From an uncultured Methanolobus sp. (GTDB taxonomy: Archaea; Halobacteriota; Methanosarcinia; Methanosarcinales; Methanosarcinaceae): a DNA stretch of 64,000 nucleotides. Both the position numbers and the translations under genes were made by a program. The notes beneath the pieces are model-generated. The model worked only from the letters and a program-made list of their open reading frames with translations. It was not told the DNA's origin and made no database searches. The stretch is from positions 2,931,562-2,995,561 of the forward strand of contig NZ_OY763421.1 of the NCBI RefSeq assembly GCF_963667555.1, read 5' to 3'. Numbering within the stretch: the stretch's first letter is position 1; each line of letters begins with the position of its first letter. Shown here piece by piece: positions 8,167 to 16,389 of this stretch.

Positions 8167-9354
8167 TTATGAATAATACTCATCCAAAATCTCTTCGAAA
8201 TCATAAACAAAGACCATTCCTGAGCCGGTTGGAGGATCTGTTATATACTTAGATTCCCAAGGAGCATCTAGCGCTATCACAATATATTTTCTATCATCAG
8301 AGAATGTGCCTGATCTAAAAGCATCGGCAAAATCTAGTTTAAGGCTTCTGCTACTCACAATTTTTCTTCCAGAATCCGTATCCCATACGATTAGCCTGCA
8401 GAAGTCCATAGCCATGATGTATTTCCCATCATGTGACAGCGCGGTGCTATCAGGTGAAAGTTCCAGCCCTTTTAATCGACGTATTTCCTCGTAAGTAGTA
8501 CCGTTCCAGACTATAACCTCACTGCGATAAACGCTGCCTGCTGCAAGGATATTTCCATAATCGGAGAACTGGAGGTCAGCAACTGGTTTTTCCTCTATCG
8601 TTCGGGAAATATTTCCACTTTCCAGTTCAAAAACGACTATTCTGTCAGGATTGATATCGTTATCAAAACTTGCAACTAGATATTTCCCATCGGGAGTGAA
8701 TGTTATCGAAGTTGCTTTGTAGTTATCACTTGTAATTGAATTGACCACATCACCACTTTCGATATCCTATAAAGTTATGTTACACCTTTCGGGGTTTGCA
8801 GTCATTTCTGTGCAAGCAGCATAGGTGCTTTCATCCGGTGAAATGGCAGTATCTTCTATGAAAATACCGTTGATCTGGTGAGTCCTGAAAGTTCTGCTGG
8901 CAACACCTTTGCTGTGTGTCATATTATACAAAGTCAGATGTGATGCTGGAGTCTCATCATAAGCCCAGTAATTGTCGTTATTGGAACCTACGAGATAATA
9001 GTTACCAATTGCAGAAAACTCGATATCTACGATGTTTCGATATGGCTCACGTTTTTCTATAGTAGCACTGCTTCCATCATTCGTCACATGCCGCCCATAT
9101 TCTTCATCAGCTTTTAGTATGTTCCAAAAGTTTACCGTACGCAACGTACTACTTGCAACAAATTTTCCGTCTGGAGAGATGTCAATGCTTTTTGCGTCAC
9201 CTCCTTCCAGGTAAGAGGTTTTAAAGGGTTCAAATTCGTCAAGGGATTTTGCAGGAGATACTAAATCCCAGGCATCTGTCAAAACTCCTGGTAACATGGA
9301 CATAATGACTAATATTGAAATGGTCAGGCTAATCTTCTTTTTCTTATCAAGCAT
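8167..9354 (-). pseudogene. Beta-propeller (WD40/TolB-like) secreted protein interrupted by one in-frame TAG
   Basis: One continuous frame of about 395 codons broken only by a TAG at 8767-8769. The 398-residue neighbour at 9364-10560 aligns along the whole length, and the TAG sits where the neighbour has the TGG (Trp) of 'CNITFWDIE'. Upstream of it are a signal peptide (LDKKKK, hydrophobic core) and about 190 residues of propeller; downstream about 193 residues remain clean. The simplest reading is a recent nonsense mutation. In pyrrolysine-using Methanosarcinales a TAG can be read through, so a full-length protein with pyrrolysine is possible; no pyl genes are in this window to support it. 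Function of the propeller is unknown; likely cell-surface. Confidence 0.75.
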
Positions 9355-9363
9355 GGTTAAAAC

Positions 9364-10560
9364 TCACTCATAATAAGCATCCAGAATCTCTTCAAAATCA
9401 TAAACAAAGACCATTCCTGGGCCAGCAGTTGTTATGTCTGTTATATCGTTCATATACTTCGAATCGCGTGAAGCATCCAGAGCTATCAAAATGTATTTAC
9501 CATCGTTCGAGAAAGTGCCTGAACTAAAGGCTCTTGTGAAATCAAGTTTCTGACTTCTGCTACTCACAACCTTTCTTCCTGAATCAGTATCCCATACGAT
9601 CAGCTTGCGGAAATCCATAGCCATGACATATTTTCCATCAGGGGACAGTGCAGTGCTATCAGGTGAAAGATCCAGCCCTTTTAATCGGTGTATTTCATCG
9701 TAAGTAGTACCGTCCCAGACTATAACCTCACTGTGATAAACGCTGCCAGCCACAAGAATTTTTCCATCATCGGAGAACTGGAGGTCAGCAACTGGTTCCC
9801 CTTCTATTGTCCTGAAAACATTTCCACTTTCCAGATCAAAGAAGACTATCCTGTCTGAATTTATATCGTTGTCAAAGCTTGCAACCAAGTATTTGCCGTC
9901 AGGAGTGAATGTTATCGAAGTTGCTTTGTAGTTATCACTTGTAATTGAATTGACCACATCACCATTTTCAATATCCCAGAAAGTTATGTTACACCTCTCG
10001 GGATTTGCAGTCATTTCTGTACATGCAACATAGGTAGTTTCGTCCGGGGAAATGGCAGTATCTTCTATGAAAATACCGTTGATCTTTCGAGTCCTGAAAA
10101 CCTTGCTGGCAACACCCTTGCTGTGTGTCATGTTATACAAAGTCAGATGTGATGCTTCAATTTCTCCATCATACAAGCTGTTGCTATTCGAACATACCAG
10201 ATAATAGTTACCAATTGCAGAAAACTCAATGTCGACAAGATTGTAATATGGCTCACGGTCTTTTACTGTAGAACTGCTCCCGTCGTTCATAACATGATAG
10301 CCAAAGAATTCATCGTTAGATTGCAAATCCCAAAAGTTGACAGTACGCAATGTACTACTCGCAACAAATTTTACATCAGGTGAAATATCAATATTTCCCA
10401 CACTACTTCCATCCACATAGGATGTTTTAAAGGGCTCAAATTCGTCAAGTGATTTTGCAGGAGATACGAAATCCCAGACGTCTGTCATTACTCCTGGAAC
10501 TATGGACATTAAGAGTAACAACGAAAGAGCTATTGTTAGGGGCTTTTTCTTATCTGGCAT
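9364..10560 (-). CDS. Secreted beta-propeller (WD40/TolB-like) protein
   Basis: 398 residues. Signal peptide about 1-27 (MPDKKKP, hydrophobic core, Pro-Gly-Val). The rest consists of about six to seven blade-like repeats with the recurring pattern 'ISPDxKFVASS', 'ISPDETTYVACT', 'FTPDGKYLVASFD', 'FSDDGKILVAGS', 'LSPDGKYVMAMD', 'FSNDGKYILIALD', each followed by a short strand and an 'FWD' or 'VWD' type motif. This is typical of WD40/YncE-like propellers that serve as binding scaffolds. It is the intact first gene of a tandem pair; its damaged copy starts 9 bases downstream. Ligand and role unknown. A TATA box lies about 45 bases upstream of the start. Confidence 0.75.
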   Translation of the reverse strand: MPDKKKPLTIALSLLLLMSIVPGVMTDVWDFVSPAKSLDEFEPFKTSYVDGSSVGNIDISPDVKFVASSTLRTVNFWDLQSNDEFFGYHVMNDGSSSTVKDREPYYNLVDIEFSAIGNYYLVCSNSNSLYDGEIEASHLTLYNMTHSKGVASKVFRTRKINGIFIEDTAISPDETTYVACTEMTANPERCNITFWDIENGDVVNSITSDNYKATSITFTPDGKYLVASFDNDINSDRIVFFDLESGNVFRTIEGEPVADLQFSDDGKILVAGSVYHSEVIVWDGTTYDEIHRLKGLDLSPDSTALSPDGKYVMAMDFRKLIVWDTDSGRKVVSSRSQKLDFTRAFSSGTFSNDGKYILIALDASRDSKYMNDITDITTAGPGMVFVYDFEEILDAYYE

Positions 10561-10603
10561 GGTTAAAACTCTTCAGGTATCATTAATTGGGAATGTAGCA
10601 CAC

Positions 10604-10613
10604 ACTTATAAAA
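10604..10613 (-). promoter_or_regulatory. TATA box for the propeller genes
   Basis: TTTTATAAGT on the minus strand, about 45 bases upstream of the start codon at 10560, at a sensible distance for an archaeal promoter with a short leader. Confidence 0.45.
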
Positions 10614-10664
10614 TCCTTGTAGTATTTAGTAATTGTTTATGATTTTATTTTTCATATAGATTAG

Positions 10665-10715
10665 CTATATATATTAGTTTCACGTTAAACCAATTAGTTT
10701 CACACGAAACTAATT
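10665..10715 (+). promoter_or_regulatory. TATA box with two MarR-type operator sites
   Basis: A TATA-like stretch (CTATATATATTA, 10665-10676) runs into TTAGTTTCAC at 10674, which repeats exactly at 10695, 21 bases or two helix turns later. The second copy is half of a perfect palindrome AATTAGTTTC-ACAC-GAAACTAATT (10692-10715); the first is half of an imperfect one. They lie between the TATA box and the MarR start at 10737, so a dimeric repressor bound here would block initiation. Autoregulation by the MarR protein is the natural inference. Confidence 0.7.
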
Positions 10716-10736
10716 AAAACGGGAATACTACAAAAC

Positions 10737-11183
10737 ATGAAACAGTCTGAAAGAATCGGTGCAAAGATCGCATACATCTTTTCGCACAATCATCATTACA
10801 TCGAGAATGCACTTGAATCGTATAACCTGAAAGGTCCGATGTTTGCATTCCTGCTGACGCTCTCACATAAAGACGGGTGTTCTCAGGAAAGTCTGGCACG
10901 CTATCTTATGTTTAGCAAAGCCACGGCAACCAGGGTCATTACCGCGCTTGAAAAAGAAGGCTATGTCTATCGTGAGAGGGACGAGAATGACAGACGTATA
11001 TATCGGGTTTTCATCTCTGATAAAGGCAGGGAAGTCGTTCCGGCGATAAACGCTGCTCTTCAGGAATGGAACAGCATTCTGCTTTCAGACCTGTCAGATG
11101 AAGAGGAACAGCTATTCAGGAAGTTGCTCGATAAAACAAGAAATACTCTTGTGGAATTTGACAGAAAATCCTCCCGTGAATGA
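10737..11183 (+). CDS. MarR-family transcriptional regulator
   Basis: 148 residues with the MarR layout: an N-terminal helix pair for dimerisation, a winged helix-turn-helix about 50-105 ('SQESLARYLMFSKATATRVI', then the wing 'EKEGYVYRERDENDRRIYRV' with its hallmark D-x-R) and C-terminal helices. MarR proteins are usually ligand-responsive repressors of an adjacent efflux or detoxification gene. The MATE exporter starts 30 bases downstream on the same strand, and two palindromic sites cover the promoter. I infer that it represses itself and the exporter until a toxic ligand binds. The ligand cannot be deduced. Confidence 0.88.
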   Translation: MKQSERIGAKIAYIFSHNHHYIENALESYNLKGPMFAFLLTLSHKDGCSQESLARYLMFSKATATRVITALEKEGYVYRERDENDRRIYRVFISDKGREVVPAINAALQEWNSILLSDLSDEEEQLFRKLLDKTRNTLVEFDRKSSRE

Positions 11184-11212
11184 AAAACAAATATTGATAT
11201 CAGGATAACATC

Positions 11213-12574
11213 ATGAATGAAAAAAGTGAGTTTTTAGGTACTGAGAAGATCAACAAGCTTCTCTGGCAGCTTGCCACACCGGCAATAATCGGACTTCTTG
11301 TCCAGGCATTCTACAACCTTGTAGACACCTTCTTTGTAGGAAGAGCACTCGGAGATCAGAGTGTGCTTGGAATTGCAGGAGTTGCTGTTGCTTTCCCACT
11401 CCAGATGATAATGATGGCCATATCAATTGGCATAGGTGTTGGCGGTTCCTCGGTAATTTCCAGAATGCTTGGCTCTAAAGATGTAAAAAAAGCTGAAAGA
11501 ACTCTCGGAAATGTCTTCACCTTTACACTGGTACTCAGTATAATATTCCAGATCATATTCTTCTTCAATGTAGATACAATATTGAATCTCTTCGGTGCTA
11601 CCGCTGATAACCTCGTCTACGCAAAAGAATATGCTGTTGTCATATTGCAGGGAACACTTGCATTCACATTCGGTTTTGTCCTGAACAATCTCGTAAGAGC
11701 AGAAGGCAATTCCAAAGTTGCCATGAACAACATGGTATTTTCAGGAGTACTGAACATCTTCCTTGATGCCATTCTTATGTTCGGCTTTGGCATGGGTGTA
11801 AAAGGTGCAGCTCTTGCAACCGTACTTGCACAACTGGCAGGTACCATCTATCTGTTATACTACTACATAAGTGGCAAAAGCCCCCTCAGGCTTGAAATGG
11901 CAAATTTCAAACCACAACTCAGCCTGATCAAAGATATAACAACAATCGGTTTTGGCTCATTTGCTATGGGAGCATCCAACAGTTTCATGATGCTTGTCCT
12001 GAACAACGTGCTCGCAGTCTATGGCGGAGACCTTTCAATAGCTGTATTTGGTGTAGCCATCAAATTGTTAATGCTGATACTAATGCCAATTATAGGAATA
12101 TCCCATGGCCTGCAGCCAATTGTCGGATATAACTACGGAGCGGAGAATTACGAAAGGGTCAACGAGTCAGTTAAGAAATCACTTATGATTACCACTCTCT
12201 TCGGACTGGCAGGTTTTATTCTGCTCTCTCTGTTCCCGGGAACATTCTTCAGTATGTTCAGCACCGATGCAGACCTAATCAGCAGCGGAGCATCAGCCCT
12301 TAGAATTATGGTTCTTGCAAGTCCTCTGATAGGTCTGAATGTTATCGGAACAACACTCTTCCAGTCAGTTGGAAAAGCAAAACCATCATTCTTCCTGTCA
12401 ATGTGTCGTCAGATTCTGTTCCTGATACCACTGGTAATACTTCTTCCATATTACTTCGATCTTTCAGGAGTATGGATGGCATTTCCAATATCTGACTTCA
12501 TGGCTGCTATGGTAAGTATGTTCTTTGTCTGGAGAGAATACCGCTATTTCCAGAACAGAAGTAGCAATACATAA
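11213..12574 (+). CDS. MATE-family multidrug/cation efflux protein
   Basis: 453 residues, about twelve hydrophobic helices in two related halves (N-half 1-225, C-half 235-450), the usual MATE size. Family-like motifs include 'ATPAIIGLLVQAFYNLVDTF' near the N-terminus, 'NNLVRAEGNSKVAM' before helix 5 and 'GISHGLQPIVGYNYGAENYE' in the second half, which place it in the NorM/DinF-like MATE group common in archaea and Firmicutes. Such proteins exchange drugs or organic cations for Na+ or H+ across the cell membrane. Co-transcription with the MarR gene supports an inducible efflux role. A hairpin terminator overlaps its stop codon. Confidence 0.9.
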   Translation: MNEKSEFLGTEKINKLLWQLATPAIIGLLVQAFYNLVDTFFVGRALGDQSVLGIAGVAVAFPLQMIMMAISIGIGVGGSSVISRMLGSKDVKKAERTLGNVFTFTLVLSIIFQIIFFFNVDTILNLFGATADNLVYAKEYAVVILQGTLAFTFGFVLNNLVRAEGNSKVAMNNMVFSGVLNIFLDAILMFGFGMGVKGAALATVLAQLAGTIYLLYYYISGKSPLRLEMANFKPQLSLIKDITTIGFGSFAMGASNSFMMLVLNNVLAVYGGDLSIAVFGVAIKLLMLILMPIIGISHGLQPIVGYNYGAENYERVNESVKKSLMITTLFGLAGFILLSLFPGTFFSMFSTDADLISSGASALRIMVLASPLIGLNVIGTTLFQSVGKAKPSFFLSMCRQILFLIPLVILLPYYFDLSGVWMAFPISDFMAAMVSMFFVWREYRYFQNRSSNT

Positions 12575-12595
12575 TATTGCTACCATCTTTTTTAT
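12561..12595 (+). terminator. Hairpin terminator at the end of the MATE gene
   Basis: GTAGCAATA (12561-12569) pairs with TATTGCTAC (12575-12583) and is followed by a T-run. The stop codon lies in the loop region. Confidence 0.65.
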
Positions 12596-12648
12596 TTCAC
12601 GACAACTATTTATATTTTTGAATCCCTGAATATTTATGGGAGATATAA

Positions 12649-12963
12649 ATGCCGGAAAAATCCTGGTTCTTTGCTATAAAAGACGATGACCTTAAAGAAG
12701 GCAGTATGGAGTTTGCAAGGGTAAAAGGAACACCTGTACTTCTTATCAGAAAGAATGATACTGTATATTCCCTTTTCGGAAAATGCAAACACATGGGCTG
12801 TCGTTTATCAAAAGGTACGTTTAGTGATGAATTTGTTCTCAAATGTCCGTGCCATGGTTGGGAATATGACATAAGGTCCGGTAAATATCTCGGAGATAAG
12901 GATGAAGAGCTTTCTGTCTTTGAGAACAAGGTAGAAGACGGAGAAATACTTGTCCTTCTTTAA
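12649..12963 (+). CDS. Rieske-type [2Fe-2S] ferredoxin (first of three)
   Basis: 104 residues, a stand-alone Rieske domain. The two cluster-binding loops are visible: 'CKHMGC' (Cys and His ligands) and 'CPCHGW' (Cys and His). This size and the lack of a membrane helix fit a soluble Rieske ferredoxin carrying one electron to a partner. A GGAG ribosome site precedes the ATG. Two further Rieske genes follow within a few dozen bases, then glutaredoxin-like and ferredoxin:thioredoxin reductase-like genes, so it probably belongs to an electron-transfer chain for disulfide or substrate reduction. The partner enzyme is unknown. Confidence 0.85.
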   Translation: MPEKSWFFAIKDDDLKEGSMEFARVKGTPVLLIRKNDTVYSLFGKCKHMGCRLSKGTFSDEFVLKCPCHGWEYDIRSGKYLGDKDEELSVFENKVEDGEILVLL

Positions 12964-12987
12964 ATCTCGCATGAACGGAGAATACAA

Positions 12988-13293
12988 ATGACTTCGTGGA
13001 TAGTAGCTGCAAGTGAAAGTGATGTGAAAGAAGGTAAAATGAAACCCGTGGAAGCGGGAGGTGTCAGAATTCTGCTGATCCGTGTTGACGGAGAGATCTT
13101 TGCCATTGAGAACCGTTGTCCTCACATGAACTGTCCTCTGCAGGGTGGTATTCTTGTAGATCACTCTATCAAATGTCCCTGTCATAGCTGGACCTTTGAT
13201 CTGCGAACCGGGGCATATGTAGCATCAGACAAAATTAAGGTCAATGTATATGAAACACAGATCAAGGATGGAAAAATATCTGTCCTTGTGTGA
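12988..13293 (+). CDS. Rieske-type [2Fe-2S] ferredoxin (second of three)
   Basis: 101 residues; loops 'CPHMNC' and 'CPCHSW' supply the Cys-His pairs. The N-terminus 'WIVAASESDVKEGKMKPVEAGG' style lead and the 'VRILLIRVDGEIFAIENRCPH' strand pair are standard for soluble Rieske proteins (biphenyl-dioxygenase ferredoxin-like). It begins 24 bases after the first copy with its own GGAG site. The copies share only moderate identity, so they are old duplicates that may serve different partners. Confidence 0.85.
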   Translation: MTSWIVAASESDVKEGKMKPVEAGGVRILLIRVDGEIFAIENRCPHMNCPLQGGILVDHSIKCPCHSWTFDLRTGAYVASDKIKVNVYETQIKDGKISVLV

Positions 13294-13309
13294 TAGCGGG
13301 AATATATCT

Positions 13310-13645
13310 ATGAAACAGGAAGATAACTGGATATTCGCACTTAAGGAAGATGAACTTGGCAATGGTGAAAAGAAACCTTTGCTTATAGAAGGCAACAAAG
13401 TGCTTGTTCTAAGGATTGATGATGACTTCTTTGCAATGTCCAATAAATGTCCGCATATGGAGTGTCCTCTTTCAAAGGGAACTCTTGAACAATACGTGAT
13501 CAAATGTCCCTGTCATGACTGGAGATTTGATGTCCGTGAAGGCAAATTCCTTGATGCAGAAGAGATCAGGGTACCTATCTATGAAACCAAGGTTATGGAA
13601 GAAGGTGTTTTTGTAAATTTAAGTATGGAAGGTGCAGGTAAATGA
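13310..13645 (+). CDS. Rieske-type [2Fe-2S] ferredoxin (third of three)
   Basis: 111 residues from the ATG at 13310; a longer frame from 13244 overlaps the previous gene and adds residues with no counterpart in the paralogues, so I reject it. Loops 'CPHMEC' and 'CPCHDW' bind the cluster. The stop overlaps the ATG of the glutaredoxin-like gene, meaning translational coupling to the thiol-redox part of the operon. This copy is slightly longer at the C-terminus than the other two. Confidence 0.83.
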   Translation: MKQEDNWIFALKEDELGNGEKKPLLIEGNKVLVLRIDDDFFAMSNKCPHMECPLSKGTLEQYVIKCPCHDWRFDVREGKFLDAEEIRVPIYETKVMEEGVFVNLSMEGAGK

Positions 13646-13890
13646 AGAAAGTGGTAATGTATACCCTGAGCACCTGTCCCTGGTGCATGAGGGCTAAGAA
13701 ATTCTTCAGGGAACATGATGTTCCTTTTGAATATACTGATTATGATAAAGCAGATGCTAAGACTAAGGAAGCCATAAAAGAAGATTGTCTTGCACACGGG
13801 GCAGAAATGTCATTCCCGTTCGTTAAAATTGATGATGAAGTAGTAGTTGGCTACAATCCTGACAAATATGCTGCATTACTGGATCTTTGA
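13642..13890 (+). CDS. Glutaredoxin-like protein with CPWC active site
   Basis: 82 residues, a minimal thioredoxin fold. The 'STCPWCMRAKKFF' motif carries the redox-active CxxC, and 'SFPFVKIDDEVVVGY' holds the cis-Pro loop and the Gly of the glutathione-binding region. Methanogens lack glutathione, so a protein like this is expected to reduce disulfides using electrons from a reductase partner. The next gene encodes a ferredoxin:thioredoxin reductase catalytic-subunit homologue, which is the obvious electron donor. Its ATG overlaps the stop of the third Rieske gene. Confidence 0.85.
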   Translation: MKKVVMYTLSTCPWCMRAKKFFREHDVPFEYTDYDKADAKTKEAIKEDCLAHGAEMSFPFVKIDDEVVVGYNPDKYAALLDL

Positions 13891-13895
13891 TTTTC

Positions 13896-14243
13896 ATGGA
13901 CAACGAAAAGCGAAAAGAGCAACTGAGAACTATGTTCTCAAAAGTTGTGGATCCTCTGGGATACAAATTCAGTCCTGATGAGGAACTGGTTGAGTTCCTG
14001 CTTGAACAGGAAGTCAACATTGAAAAAGAAAAAGGCAGTCCGTTCTGTCCATGCCAGGGACTTACGGATGAAAGGGAACATGACATGAAACTTGTGTGCC
14101 CGTGCATTCCATTTCACCGGGAACACTATGATGCAATGAGACGCTGCTGGTGTGGTCTCTATGTCCACAAGGATGTTGAAGATCCTGACAGCCTGATGCA
14201 GATTTCTCTCAGGGAGTTTCTGGAATCAAAAAATAAAAGTTGA
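13896..14243 (+). CDS. Ferredoxin:thioredoxin reductase catalytic-subunit-like protein (FTR-beta family)
   Basis: 115 residues from the ATG at 13896 (a TTG nine bases earlier overlaps the previous stop). The Cys pattern is that of the FTR catalytic chain: 'PFCPCQG', 'LVCPCIPF' and 'RRCWCGLYV', with the CPC and CWC/CxC pairs holding a [4Fe-4S] cluster next to an active-site disulfide. The family takes electrons one at a time from ferredoxin and reduces a thioredoxin or glutaredoxin partner. There is no separate alpha-subunit gene here, as is usual in methanogens. The upstream glutaredoxin-like protein is the likely substrate, and the Rieske proteins could be unusual electron donors, an inference. 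Confidence 0.85.
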   Translation: MDNEKRKEQLRTMFSKVVDPLGYKFSPDEELVEFLLEQEVNIEKEKGSPFCPCQGLTDEREHDMKLVCPCIPFHREHYDAMRRCWCGLYVHKDVEDPDSLMQISLREFLESKNKS

Positions 14244-14280
14244 AAGAAGAAAGGGGAAATAAGAAAAGGGGAGTGAATTT

Positions 14281-14862
14281 ATGGGTGTGGCAGAAAATGC
14301 TGTAATTGAAAATATAAAGACCAGAAGAAGTGTCCGTGAGTTTACGGATGAAGACGTAAATAATGAGGATATTAAGGCTATAATTGATGCCGGTATCCAT
14401 GCACCATCAGCTTTTAACAGTCAGCCTTGGTTTTTTGTTGTAGTTAAAAATCGCGAAATGATGACACGCATCTCTAATCACTGTAAACCACGTCTTCTGG
14501 CAAAGCTGGAAGAGGCTACCGGTGAAACGATAGAAGAGTTCAAAAAGTATCTGTCCATGGAAGAATTCGATATATTCTATAATGCTCCGGTACTGATCAT
14601 TATTCTTGGTAATAATGCAGCTATAACTGCGGACTATGATTGTTCTCTTTGTGCTGAGAATATGATGCTTGCAGCTCATTCAATGGGAATTGGCAGTTGC
14701 TGGATAGGTTCTGCCTGTTTTGTACAGGAAAGTGCTGAACTACTTGAGGAACTAGGGATTACACCTGATTACAGGGTAATTGCACCTATTGTATTCGGTT
14801 ATGAATCGAAGATGACCGAAGAACCACCTAAAAAAGAACCTCCGATCGTCTGGGTTGACTAA
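14281..14862 (+). CDS. Nitroreductase-family FMN protein
   Basis: 193 residues with the nitroreductase signature 'KTRRSVREFTDEDV' at the N-terminus (FMN phosphate-binding Arg residues), 'APSAFNSQPWFFVVV' and 'MGIGSCWIG' in the second half. Enzymes of this family are homodimers using FMN for two-electron reductions of nitro groups, flavins or quinone-like substrates. It is 37 bases after the FTR-like gene on the same strand and may belong to the same redox operon. The natural substrate is not deducible. Confidence 0.85.
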   Translation: MGVAENAVIENIKTRRSVREFTDEDVNNEDIKAIIDAGIHAPSAFNSQPWFFVVVKNREMMTRISNHCKPRLLAKLEEATGETIEEFKKYLSMEEFDIFYNAPVLIIILGNNAAITADYDCSLCAENMMLAAHSMGIGSCWIGSACFVQESAELLEELGITPDYRVIAPIVFGYESKMTEEPPKKEPPIVWVD

Positions 14863-14912
14863 GTTGAAAAAACTGTCTGGTTATTAATTCAAAACAAAAA
14901 GAAAAAAAGGTA

Positions 14913-14952
14913 ATGCAGGATTTTGTTTACGTTTTTCATCCTGCATCGTTTT
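14913..14952. terminator. Bidirectional hairpin between nitroreductase and nifN
   Basis: ATGCAGGAT and ATCCTGCAT (14938-14946) pair around a T-rich loop and are followed on the plus strand by CGTTTTT; on the minus strand A-rich plus-strand sequence before it gives a T-run as well. It separates convergent genes and probably ends both transcripts, including the nif operon. Confidence 0.6.
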
Positions 14953-14973
14953 TACACATTTTTGGCTTCGTCC

Positions 14974-16389
14974 TCACGCTTCTGCGGAGTGAAAGCTACT
15001 TTCGCCGAGCGGAACGTAGCTTTCCGGTTCAGACCATTTCGCAGCTAATTCAGTATCCTGGACTTCCAGGATAGTATTGGTAATTCTGTCAAGCATGCGC
15101 ATTGCTCCCTTGTATCCAAGTGTCAGTAGCCTCTGGGCACCGACTCTGTCGTGGATCGGGAATCCAAATCTAATTAACGGGATGTTCATTTCCTTTGCAA
15201 TGTACTTTCCATTTGAGTTGCCAATAAGCATCTGTGGCTTTGCCTTCTTGACAGCGTCATTGAAGGTATCAAAGTCAACATCCTCAAGGATTGTGACATC
15301 GCAGTCAGGCTTTACCTGCTTTACTCTTTCCATGGCCTGCTCAGCAAACCTTGGAGACTTGCTGGAAGCAACCACAAGAATAGGGTGCATTCCGTTCTCA
15401 AGTGCCAGGGAAAGCATACCCAGTACGTTGTTAGGATCACCATAAATGGCAACCTTAGTTCCGTAAACATACTTGTGAGAGTCCACCATGGCATCGATAA
15501 GCCTTCCTCTTTCCTTCTGGAAATAGTCAGGTATCTCTGCCCCGGATATATTAGACAATGCGGCCAAAACCCTGTCAGTGTACTCAAGTCCTATCGGGAG
15601 GGGCAGATTCTGCGAAGGGATGTCAAAGGTCTGCTCAAGGTAGTTGACCGCTTTGTTATCATTGGTAATTCCAAGTCCGATGGTTGCAGCACTGTTCTTC
15701 ATGTCTTCAATATCAGCATGGGTTGTTCCTCCCTGTGGGATCTTGTGAAGTTCTCCTGTCATAGGAGCATCAAAAGTCTCAGAGATATCAGGGAGAAGTA
15801 TGTATGAGTTGTGTCCCACAATACTGTCAAACACGTACTTCAGTTCCCTTGTATCTTCAGGTGAGATGTTCTCTGAAAGTACGACATTGAGCTTATTGTT
15901 GAATATGGCCTTCTTTGAATCATCCATCGTGAAAGTCTTGACAATAGCTTCAACAGCCTTGATGTATCCGCTGTTGTGACTCTCTTCATAGCTCGGTGTT
16001 GGAACAGGGATGATGATTCTCTCATCGCCAATGTTTTCCTCTTCTATGAATTCACTGATAATTCGTGAAATGTCATCTCCTATCGTCTCTGCAAGACACG
16101 TTGTAGCGACACCAATGACCTTTGGGTTGTAACGTGATATGATGTTCTTAAGTGCCTTCTTGAGGTTCTCGCTTCCACCATACACGGCTCCCTTCTCACT
16201 CAGTGAACTTGAACCGATGTCCACAGGTTCTCTGAAATGGTGTGCAAGGTGCAGTCTCATATAAGTACTGCAACCCTGTGATCCGTGTAAGAGGACCATT
16301 GAATCTTCGATTCCCTTAAAAGCCATTACGCTGCCAATAGGCTGGCACATGATACATGGATTTACAGTGGTGTAGTTTCTTTCACTCAT
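14974..16389 (-). CDS. nifN: Nitrogenase FeMo-cofactor assembly protein NifN
   Basis: 471 residues. NifN pairs with NifE in the scaffold on which the iron-molybdenum cofactor precursor matures before delivery to NifDK. The N-terminus 'NPCIMCQPIGSVMAFKGI' and 'LLHGSQGCSTYMRLHLAHHF' are NifK/NifN-like, and 'TTCLAETIGDDISRII' follows at about 120-135. It is the last gene of the operon; its ATG overlaps the nifE stop (ATGA), so the two subunits are translationally coupled. Placement after nifE and divergence from the nifK-type sequence at 17958 support NifN over a second NifK. Confidence 0.92.
   Translation of the reverse strand: MSERNYTTVNPCIMCQPIGSVMAFKGIEDSMVLLHGSQGCSTYMRLHLAHHFREPVDIGSSSLSEKGAVYGGSENLKKALKNIISRYNPKVIGVATTCLAETIGDDISRIISEFIEEENIGDERIIIPVPTPSYEESHNSGYIKAVEAIVKTFTMDDSKKAIFNNKLNVVLSENISPEDTRELKYVFDSIVGHNSYILLPDISETFDAPMTGELHKIPQGGTTHADIEDMKNSAATIGLGITNDNKAVNYLEQTFDIPSQNLPLPIGLEYTDRVLAALSNISGAEIPDYFQKERGRLIDAMVDSHKYVYGTKVAIYGDPNNVLGMLSLALENGMHPILVVASSKSPRFAEQAMERVKQVKPDCDVTILEDVDFDTFNDAVKKAKPQMLIGNSNGKYIAKEMNIPLIRFGFPIHDRVGAQRLLTLGYKGAMRMLDRITNTILEVQDTELAAKWSEPESYVPLGESSFHSAEA

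Noticed and set aside
13244..13309. Longer N-terminus for the third Rieske protein
   Set aside because: It overlaps the end of the second Rieske gene and has no counterpart in the paralogues.
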